Origin: DASYQV01 sp036005125
GTDB taxonomy: Bacteria; Acidobacteriota; Vicinamibacteria; Vicinamibacterales; UBA2999
Direction: 5' to 3'
DNA length: 7,362 bases
NCBI GenBank assembly: GCA_036005125.1
Contig: DASYQV010000340.1
Location: 1 to 7,362, forward strand
Shown here piece after piece: positions 1 to 4,754 of the stretch (positions within the stretch are counted from its first letter, which is position 1; every line of letters begins with the position of its first letter). The translations under genes were made by a program, and so were the position numbers. The notes under the pieces are model-generated. The model was given only the letters and a program-made list of their open reading frames with translations, was not told where the DNA came from and did no database searches.

Positions 1-14
1 ACTTGCCGCGATCC

Positions 15-308
15 CTACTCTTTGATGACCGTCGTTCCCCCTCCGCGCGCGATCATCGCGACAATGACGACGAGGAGGACGATCCCGATGACGCCGATGG
101 CAACCCACATCGGATTGTTCCACCAGGCGCCACCACCACCCCTTTTGTTGATGTCGATGTCGATGTTCACCTTGCCCGGGGTGTCGGGCTGCTGCTGAGC
201 CGCTTCGATAACGGTTCCGCCACCAACGGCCGTCCAGTGCGGGGCTGGCAGCGCTGACATGCCAATCGCAATTCCAAGCACGGCCATAGATGCGATCATG
301 AATCGCAT
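15..308 (-). CDS. Small membrane protein of unknown function (97 aa)
   Basis: I do not recognise the family. The N-terminus (residues 1-20, MRFMIASMAVLGIAIGMSAL) is hydrophobic and could be a signal peptide or membrane anchor. A polar middle section includes QQQPDTPGK and the alternating NIDIDINK (about 48-55). Next come a Gly run (57-60) and a Trp-rich juxtamembrane patch, AWWNNPMW (61-68). A strong transmembrane helix spans about 69-87, followed by a short tail, ARGGGTTVIKE. I chose ATG at 308 because GGGAGG (319-324 on the complement) lies 10 nt upstream and the hydrophobic segment then starts at residue 1. The frame is open up to 389, but that extension adds a charged leader and has no better ribosome site. 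The gene ends in TAG at 15-17 and points away from the lipoprotein gene at 708. It is real with fair confidence; the function is unknown. Confidence 0.7.
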   Translation of the reverse strand: MRFMIASMAVLGIAIGMSALPAPHWTAVGGGTVIEAAQQQPDTPGKVNIDIDINKRGGGGAWWNNPMWVAIGVIGIVLLVVIVAMIARGGGTTVIKE

Positions 309-402
309 AGTTTCAGATCCTCCCATGCGCTCGACTTCCGAGCCCGGAACCACCACATGCAAGGGCGTCGCCTCGTCCGACGTCCGCACCGGCGCCCGGC
401 TC

Positions 403-419
403 GGCGCGCGAAGCGCGCC
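403..419. repeat. GC-only 7-bp hairpin with GAA loop
   Basis: GGCGCGC (403-409), GAA (410-412) and GCGCGCC (413-419) form a perfect 7-bp stem with a three-base loop. The centre reads GCGAAGC, a heptamer known for forming an unusually stable DNA mini-hairpin. It has no T-run on either side. It would lie in the 5' leader of the minus-strand gene if transcription starts far upstream. The function is unknown. Confidence 0.4.
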
Positions 420-436
420 AAGAAGACACTGCGCTA

Positions 437-485
437 ATCAGGCAAGGGCTCTGCCGGGGTATCACGGGCAGAGCCCTTGACTGAT
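437..485. repeat. Long inverted repeat in divergent intergenic region
   Basis: The left arm 437-455 (ATCAGgCAAGGGCTCTGCC) pairs with the right arm 467-485. The core is a perfect 13-bp stem (443-455 with 467-479). One G/A mismatch (442/480) separates it from 5 further pairs (437-441 with 481-485). The loop is 11 nt (456-466). No T-run follows on either strand, and no gene ends into it because both neighbours point away. An ordinary terminator is therefore unlikely. It could be a leader structure of the minus-strand gene, part of a small RNA, or a dispersed palindromic element. Confidence 0.6.
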
Positions 486-666
486 CCGCCGAAGCTCATG
501 CTGCCTGCTCATCGGACTACTTTTCTCTCTTATCGCACTTGAGCCACCCAAAAGCTCCGGCTGACTGCCCATCTGTTTTCACTATGCGTTGAATCGAGGG
601 GCGTTTGCTCGCTTCAGCTCATGGTTCACCTTTTGCGGGGGTGATGCCCGGAACCGACGAGCGAAG

Positions 667-692
667 AATTCGGGTTTCAAATTCGGGTTTCA
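667..692 (+). repeat. Perfect 13-bp tandem duplication before the lipoprotein gene
   Basis: AATTCGGGTTTCA occurs at 667-679 and again, back to back, at 680-692. It sits directly upstream of the AGGAG ribosome site (694-698) of the gene starting at 708. The duplication could be a chance slippage product in the leader or paired binding sites; nothing in the sequence decides between these. Confidence 0.75.
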
Positions 693-707
693 TAGGAGCA
701 GTAGCGA

Positions 708-1394
708 ATGTGGTTGACGTCCCCCCGTTTCATCTTTCCGATGATTGTGGTCGCGCTGGCCGCGCTGATGGTCGTTTCGTGCGGTCAGCAGAACTTGCCT
801 ACGTCGCCGAGCCTGATGACTTCCGCCTCCGGCGGTCAGCAGACCGTGAGGGAAATATTCGAAACTCTGGTTGACGAGACGCCGGCGTCCGGAGCAGCGA
901 ACTTCCGGCCCCTGGACGAAAACGAGCCCCCACCGCCGCCACCTGCGCCCGGAACACGATGGAGTCCGTGGCCGCCGGACGGTTTCCCACGCGCTCTGCC
1001 AGGGGTTCCCGTCCCTGGTTTTCCGAGCACGCATCAGCGGATGCACGTCAAGGTCGATCCGGAGCCGAATGACGGCGTTCGCCACGATGGAAAGCCTGTC
1101 GGCACCTACTCCTGCCGCGACAACAGGTACACGTGGTACTACGACCAGATTGTCGCGACAGATACCGGTATCGCCGTCAAGATCACCAAGCGCTACAACT
1201 TCTTTGACGGCCGATATGTGAACAAGAACGAGAACAGCTTCAGCGTGAACGGCAACAGCTCCGTGACTCTTCACACACGCTGGTGCAGCGCTATCCCGAG
1301 GCCGCATTACGCGCAGACGATATTCATGGGGGAGGATGACAATCACGAGCAGATCACGTTCAATGCTCCGTTTGTAGCCCTGCTGTCGCCGTAA
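708..1394 (+). CDS. Proline-rich secreted lipoprotein of unknown function (228 aa)
   Basis: This is a predicted lipoprotein exported by Sec and acylated at Cys25. Residues 1-25 form a type II signal peptide with a hydrophobic core (FPMIVVALAALM) and lipobox VVSC. Residues 26-60 are Ser/Thr/Gln-rich. A Pro-rich, probably extended segment (about 68-107) includes six consecutive prolines (74-79) and WSPWPPDG. The C-terminal part (about 110-228) looks folded and beta-rich, rich in Tyr, Trp and Asn, with two cysteines (136 and 193) that could form a disulfide. I recognise no catalytic motif or named domain. The start is supported by AGGAG at 694-698, nine bases before ATG. It stands alone: the gene to the left is divergent, and the regulator to the right is convergent across a hairpin. 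An envelope role is inference. Confidence 0.8.
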   Translation: MWLTSPRFIFPMIVVALAALMVVSCGQQNLPTSPSLMTSASGGQQTVREIFETLVDETPASGAANFRPLDENEPPPPPPAPGTRWSPWPPDGFPRALPGVPVPGFPSTHQRMHVKVDPEPNDGVRHDGKPVGTYSCRDNRYTWYYDQIVATDTGIAVKITKRYNFFDGRYVNKNENSFSVNGNSSVTLHTRWCSAIPRPHYAQTIFMGEDDNHEQITFNAPFVALLSP

Positions 1395-1399
1395 TACAT

Positions 1400-1453
1400 A
1401 GTAGGCAGTAGGCAGCGAACGCAGCACGTTCTGCCTGCTGCCTACTGCCTACT
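1400..1453. terminator. Heptamer-built hairpin between convergent genes
   Basis: The left arm AGTAGGCAGTAGGCAG (1400-1415) is the exact reverse complement of the right arm at 1438-1453, giving a perfect 16-bp stem. Each arm is a tandem heptamer, AGTAGGC twice plus AG. The 22-nt interior holds a second small stem, GAACG (1417-1421) with CGTTC (1427-1431), around the loop CAGCA. It starts 6 nt after the lipoprotein stop codon and ends 14 nt before the regulator stop codon on the other strand. It is therefore well placed as a two-way transcription end or mRNA 3' stabiliser. It lacks a T-run, so intrinsic termination is not certain. Confidence 0.6.
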
Positions 1454-1467
1454 TCAAACGAGACGTA

Positions 1468-1941
1468 CTACTTTCGCCGAGCTCTGCGTCGAGAGCCCTC
1501 TCGACGTCCTCCGACCGGCAGCTCCGCTTCGCGGGCGATCATGACTTCGGTCGACTTGATGATCGCTACGGCATGGTCGCCGCGACGCAGCTTCAGTTCG
1601 TCTACGGCGTCGCCGGTGATCACCGCCGTCAGCGTCTGATCGCCGATGCGGAGCCGCACCTGACCGAGCAGTCCGTCGACGCGCACTTCCTCGACAAATC
1701 CGCGCAGCCGATTCCGGCCGCTGAGCGCCACGATCAGGCCGCTCCGTACTGGCATGCGTCTCGCGGCAGGAGCAGAGGGGTTGCCGCGCGCGATCAGCCG
1801 ATCGATTTCAGCGTCGGCGATGCGATGGTGGCCGCCGGCGGTTGTCGTCGTGCGCACCTTGCCGCTGTAAATCCACTGCTTCAGCGTCGAGTACCCGACG
1901 CCGAGTCGTTGTGCGGCCTCCCGGACGGTCAGCAGTGCCAT
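1468..1941 (-). CDS. Molybdate-responsive regulator, HTH-Mop/TOBE fusion (157 aa)
   Basis: This is a probable transcription regulator sensing molybdate or tungstate. Residues 3-52 form an excisionase/MerR-like helix-turn-helix: LTVREAAQRLGVGYSTLKQWIYSGKV, a TTAGGHHR wing, then IADAEIDRLI. Residues 72-137 form one Mop/TOBE domain opening with the typical SGRNRLRG, a fold that binds oxyanions, usually as an oligomer. The tail (147-157) is strongly basic, GRREGSRRRARRK in character, and may add DNA contacts. It is not a ModE: ModE has a winged LysR-type DNA-binding domain and two Mop repeats. The start ATG at 1941 has no clear Shine-Dalgarno site but gives the canonical domain start. It lies 27 nt after the modC stop, so it is probably the last gene of the mod operon. 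Its targets are inferred from context, most simply autoregulation of the operon. Confidence 0.85.
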   Translation of the reverse strand: MALLTVREAAQRLGVGYSTLKQWIYSGKVRTTTTAGGHHRIADAEIDRLIARGNPSAPAARRMPVRSGLIVALSGRNRLRGFVEEVRVDGLLGQVRLRIGDQTLTAVITGDAVDELKLRRGDHAVAIIKSTEVMIAREAELPVGGRREGSRRRARRK

Positions 1942-1968
1942 GGGGTGAAGGAACGGCGTCGAATCGTA

Positions 1969-3054
1969 TCACTCCGCCACGATGCGGCACGAGTAGGTCT
2001 TGATGATCAGCCACAGATGCTGACCACGGACGAGGCCGAGCGACTCCACGCCGCCCGGAGTGAGATGCACGATGAACGGCGGGCCCGCGTCTACGGTTGC
2101 AATCATGGTCGGCCCCTGTGCGGTGAGGTCAACGAGCGTTCCGCGGAGCACGTTCCTCGCGCTCAATCCCTGCGGGTCGCGGTTGGCCACCAGGATGTCG
2201 CCCGCGCGAATGGCCACGCGAATCGTGTCGCCAACCTCGGCCCGCGTGAGCGGGACCTCGAGCTCGGTCGTCGAATCCCGCAGCCGGCACTGCATCGTCC
2301 CGGCGCGCTCTCGCCGTTCGAGGACGGTTGCGTCGAACACGTTCTCGAATCCCGCCAGGCTCGCGAGCACGCCATGTGATGGATGATCCAGCACCTCGTG
2401 CGGCGAGCCGGCCGCCAGCAGTCGTCCGTTCTCGAGCACGACGACACGATCTCCGAGCGCGAACGCCTCGCGATGGCTGTGCGTCACGTAGAGCACTGGA
2501 ATGCGGCGAGCCTCGTTCCAGCGCCGCAGATCGTCCATGATCCTCGACTGGATGGCGTGGTCGAGCGCGGACAGCGGCTCGTCCAGCAGCAGCAGCGAGG
2601 GATCCGTCACGAGCGCCCTGGCCAGCGCGGCGCGCTGACGTTCACCGCCCGACACATGAGCAGGCTTTCGACCGAGGATATCGGTGATACGAAACGACTC
2701 GGCGATGCCGGCGACGCGATGCCGCCGATCGTGCGGCGACAGGCCACTCAGGCCGTAGCCGATGTTCTGCTCGATCGACAGGTGCGGAAAGAGCGCGAGC
2801 TGCTGGAAGACGTAGCCGACGCGCCGCTGCTGGACCGCGACGTCGATGCCGGCTTCGCCATCGAACAGCACGCGGTCCCCGACGGCAATACGGCCCGCGT
2901 CGGGTCGCGTCAAACCTGCCAGGCAGCGGAGCACGGTCGTCTTTCCGGATCCGGAGGCGCCGAAGAGAATCGTGATGCCGGCCGGAGCCGCGAACCCGAC
3001 GTCCAACGCAAACCGCGGCGAGAGACGCTTTCTGATGTCGGCGGCAATCGTCAT
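1969..3054 (-). CDS. modC: Molybdate ABC transporter ATP-binding protein ModC
   Basis: This cytoplasmic ATPase drives molybdate import with ModA and ModB. At 361 aa it is normal for ModC. All nucleotide-binding motifs are intact: Walker A GASGSGKTT (32-40), Q-loop in YVFQQLALFPHL (Gln84), signature VSGGERQR (134-141, Val in place of the usual Leu), Walker B LLLLDE (154-159), D-loop SALD (162-165) and switch His192 in VTHSHREA. The C-terminal region (about 297-361) is a TOBE/Mop-type domain beginning LSARNVLRG, typical of ModC and used for oxyanion feedback or dimer contacts. The frame is open far upstream opposite modB, but homology begins at MTIAADIRKR. The ATG at 3052-3054 overlaps the modB TGA as ATGA, implying translational coupling. 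Tungstate as an alternative substrate cannot be excluded. Confidence 0.93.
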   Translation of the reverse strand: MTIAADIRKRLSPRFALDVGFAAPAGITILFGASGSGKTTVLRCLAGLTRPDAGRIAVGDRVLFDGEAGIDVAVQQRRVGYVFQQLALFPHLSIEQNIGYGLSGLSPHDRRHRVAGIAESFRITDILGRKPAHVSGGERQRAALARALVTDPSLLLLDEPLSALDHAIQSRIMDDLRRWNEARRIPVLYVTHSHREAFALGDRVVVLENGRLLAAGSPHEVLDHPSHGVLASLAGFENVFDATVLERRERAGTMQCRLRDSTTELEVPLTRAEVGDTIRVAIRAGDILVANRDPQGLSARNVLRGTLVDLTAQGPTMIATVDAGPPFIVHLTPGGVESLGLVRGQHLWLIIKTYSCRIVAE

Positions 3055-3725
3055 GCGAGCGGCGCGGCCGCAAGAGGCCTGCGGCGGAGTCCGTAGACGG
3101 CCAGCAGCACCACGAACGAGAACGCGAGCAGCGCCAGGGCGGTGACATTGGCTTCGCGGTACTGCAACCCCTGAACGTGGTCGTAGATCGCAATCGACAC
3201 CGTGCGGGTGATGCCAGGCAGATTGCCGCCGACCATGAGCACCACGCCGAACTCCCCGACGGTGTGCGCGAAGCTGAGGACGAGACCGGCAATCACGCCT
3301 TCGATCGACAAGGGCAGCGTGATGCGCACGAAGGTGCGCAGGCTGGACGCGCCGAGCGTGACCGAAGCCTCGCGCAGCGAGGGCTCCACCTGCGCAAACG
3401 CGGCGGCGATCGGTTGGAGGGCGAACGGCAGACTGTATAGCACCGACGCCACGATCAGTCCCTCGAAGGTGAACGCCAGCCCGTGTCCCGTCCACGCCAT
3501 CCACCATCGTCCAATCGGGCTCCTCGATCCCATCGCCATCAGGAGGTAGAACCCGATCACCGTCGGCGGCAGGACGAGCGGCAGCGAGACCACCGATTCG
3601 ATCAGGAACGTCCAGCGACGACGGGAAAACGTGAGCCAGTGCGCGAGCGGCAGGCTCGCGACGAGGAGGATGCTCGATACGATCGCCGCGAGCTTCGCCG
3701 TGAGCCAGATGGCCTGCCAGTCCAT
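3051..3725 (-). CDS. modB: Molybdate ABC transporter permease ModB
   Basis: This is the inner-membrane channel subunit of the molybdate importer; it works as a dimer and docks to ModC. At 224 aa it matches the family length. About five hydrophobic helices are visible, including residues 11-30, 42-64 and 195-213. Family hallmarks are LPLVLPPTVIGFYLL (48-62), the cytoplasmic coupling loop REASVTLGASSLRTFVRITLP (the EAA motif, about 118-138), HTVGEFGVVLMVGGNLPG (154-171) and the basic C-terminal RRR. The ATG at 3723-3725 has only a weak AAGG upstream. The gene lies 91 nt after modA, with a long hairpin in between, and overlaps modC by 4 nt. A closely related CysT/W-type sulfate permease is less likely, given the ModB-specific segments and the Mop-domain neighbour. 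Confidence 0.93.
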   Translation of the reverse strand: MDWQAIWLTAKLAAIVSSILLVASLPLAHWLTFSRRRWTFLIESVVSLPLVLPPTVIGFYLLMAMGSRSPIGRWWMAWTGHGLAFTFEGLIVASVLYSLPFALQPIAAAFAQVEPSLREASVTLGASSLRTFVRITLPLSIEGVIAGLVLSFAHTVGEFGVVLMVGGNLPGITRTVSIAIYDHVQGLQYREANVTALALLAFSFVVLLAVYGLRRRPLAAAPLA

Positions 3726-3749
3726 GAAGGGGCCTTGCTTAGACTCTCA

Positions 3750-3814
3750 ATTCCTGATTCTTGATTCTTGATTTGGGGATCCCGATCGGAAATCAAGAAT
3801 CAAGAATCATGAAT
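3750..3814. repeat. Heptamer-built long hairpin between modA and modB
   Basis: The left arm TGATTCTTGATTCTTGATTT (3755-3774) is an exact reverse complement of 3790-3809, a perfect 20-bp stem. After one C/T mismatch (3754/3810), four more pairs follow (3750-3753 with 3811-3814). The 15-nt loop (3775-3789) contains GGGATCCC. The arms are tandem heptamers of TGATTCT. Related heptamers (GATTCAT on the minus strand) continue to about 3832, through the modA stop codon. In an ABC operon such a structure after the binding-protein gene could stabilise upstream mRNA and raise ModA over ModBC, as the REP element between malE and malF does in E. coli. That role is inferred here. There is no T-run after it. 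Confidence 0.75.
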
Positions 3815-3816
3815 CA

Positions 3817-4659
3817 TCATGAATCATGAATAATCCGGCCTGGGCGTGCGCCTGCACGCGGCGCGGCGAAGCCGAAACGCTGGAGCAGTTGGCCGATCGC
3901 GGGGCGTGCGAGATAGGCGAGGAGCTCACGCGCCGCCTCCTTGTTCCGCGAGACGGTCAGCACGACAGCGGCCTGTTCGATTGGCGGATGAGCGGACGAG
4001 GGAATTTCGAAATACGTGCCGCCCTCTGCGAGCGCCGGGGCCAGCGCGAGCGACATCGCGATGATTCCGGCGTCCGCATTGCCGGAGTCCGCGAGCTGCG
4101 CCGTCTGCGAGATGTTCTCTCCCACGACGAGCTTCCCCTGGACGGCGTCGTACAACGCTTCATGTCGCAGCGCCGCCACGGCCGCGCGGCCGTACGGCGC
4201 ATGCCGGGGATTGGCAATCGCAATGTGGCGCACCCGCGCGTCCCGAAGCACGTCCAGGCCGCGTCGCACGTCGATGCCCGTGTCCTTCCGCGTCCAGAGG
4301 ACGATTCGTCCTGTCGCGTATTGATAGAGGCTATTGGCCTCGGCGTGCCCGCTCGCCACGAGTCGCCTGGGATAGTCGACGTCGGCAGAGAAGAAGACGT
4401 CGAACGGCGCCCCGTTCTGAATCTGCGCGGAGAAGCTTCCCGAGGATCCGAACGACACCGCCACCTTGACGCCGCTGTCGTGCTCGAAGCGGCTGACGAG
4501 CTCCGGAAACACTGCCTGCAGATCGGACGCGGCCGCCACGGCAATCCTGCGGGTCGAAGCGGATTGTGCGCGAACCGGCGGCAAGGCGGCCAGGAGCAGG
4601 CTGATCACCGCCAGGACCGCGGCAATCCGTGCTCGACCCGTCACATCGGCTGCCTGCAT
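3817..4659 (-). CDS. modA: Molybdate-binding periplasmic protein ModA
   Basis: This is the substrate-binding protein of the importer, capturing molybdate or tungstate in the periplasm. The 280-aa precursor has a Sec signal peptide with a long hydrophobic core (about 12-27) and a likely cut after VRA (residue 31). Mature hallmarks are IAVAAASDLQAVFPEL (39-54), with the ligand-loop Ser45, FGSSGSFSAQIQNGAPFDVFFSAD (70-93), with the Ser72/Ser73 loop, IAIANPRHAPYGRAA (147-160) and RFGF (261-264), where the family usually ends. About 16 extra residues follow, and the last codons (IIHDS plus TGA) are encoded by the flanking heptamer repeat. There is no Shine-Dalgarno site before ATG 4659. A TATACT -10 box eight bases upstream suggests a leaderless transcript. 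It is the first gene of the operon. Confidence 0.93.
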   Translation of the reverse strand: MQAADVTGRARIAAVLAVISLLLAALPPVRAQSASTRRIAVAAASDLQAVFPELVSRFEHDSGVKVAVSFGSSGSFSAQIQNGAPFDVFFSADVDYPRRLVASGHAEANSLYQYATGRIVLWTRKDTGIDVRRGLDVLRDARVRHIAIANPRHAPYGRAAVAALRHEALYDAVQGKLVVGENISQTAQLADSGNADAGIIAMSLALAPALAEGGTYFEIPSSAHPPIEQAAVVLTVSRNKEAARELLAYLARPAIGQLLQRFGFAAPRAGARPGRIIHDS

Positions 4660-4667
4660 ATTGGATC

Positions 4668-4673
4668 AGTATA
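4668..4673 (-). promoter_or_regulatory. Putative -10 box of the mod operon
   Basis: On the minus strand TATACT (4673 to 4668) matches the sigma-70 -10 consensus at five of six bases and ends 8 nt before the modA ATG. No good -35 hexamer lies at 16-18 nt; TCGACT at 19 nt is a weak candidate. Transcription from this box would begin at or within two bases of the ATG. It overlaps the palindrome GTATATAC (4669-4676), and the strand reads GTAACGTATATAC, AT-rich in the manner of ModE-type operators but not a match I can claim. Confidence 0.4.
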
Positions 4674-4685
4674 TACGTTACAAAG

Positions 4686-4697
4686 CGATTCGAGTCG
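4686..4697. promoter_or_regulatory. Imperfect palindrome in the modA/receptor divergent promoter region
   Basis: CGATTCGAGTCG is a 12-bp palindrome apart from one mismatched symmetric pair. It lies upstream of the putative modA -10 box, in the 95-bp gap between modA and the receptor gene. It is a candidate binding site for a dimeric regulator such as the HTH-Mop protein of this operon. The evidence is only symmetry and position. Confidence 0.25.
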
Positions 4698-4754
4698 ATT
4701 TGTATGACGACTGCGTTCGATATAGAGTTAAGCGCCGTGACGAGGCGCCGGTGG

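Larger units (their letters stand above)
309..707. other. Divergent intergenic region, no gene seen
   Basis: These 399 bases separate two genes that point away from each other, so promoters for both should lie here. I could not pick convincing -35/-10 pairs for either. Open frames in this stretch lack coding character and credible starts. The region holds two inverted repeats (403-419 and 437-485) in its left half and a 13-bp tandem duplication (667-692) next to the ribosome site of the plus-strand gene. No tRNA or known riboswitch pattern was recognised. Confidence 0.6.

Noticed and set aside
690..1427. 245-aa minus-strand open frame opposite the lipoprotein
   Set aside because: The lipoprotein frame has a ribosome site, signal peptide and lipobox; the antisense frame has none and would run through the hairpin at 1400-1453.
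1573..2379. 268-aa plus-strand open frame opposite the regulator and modC
   Set aside because: It runs antisense to two well-identified genes, has no domain and no ribosome site, and its composition is that of a shadow.
3055..3507. Upstream extension of modC to a 512-aa protein
   Set aside because: The extra residues lie opposite modB, are Arg/Gly-rich without homology, and the ATGA overlap at 3051-3054 gives the standard ModC start.
1400..3814. CRISPR-like array from the repeated heptamers
   Set aside because: Repeats are 7 bp and contiguous or inverted, without regular unique spacers and without cas genes.
4660..4754. Molybdenum cofactor riboswitch upstream of modA
   Set aside because: The gap is only 95 bp, the -10 box lies next to the ATG, and no extended paired structure is visible.
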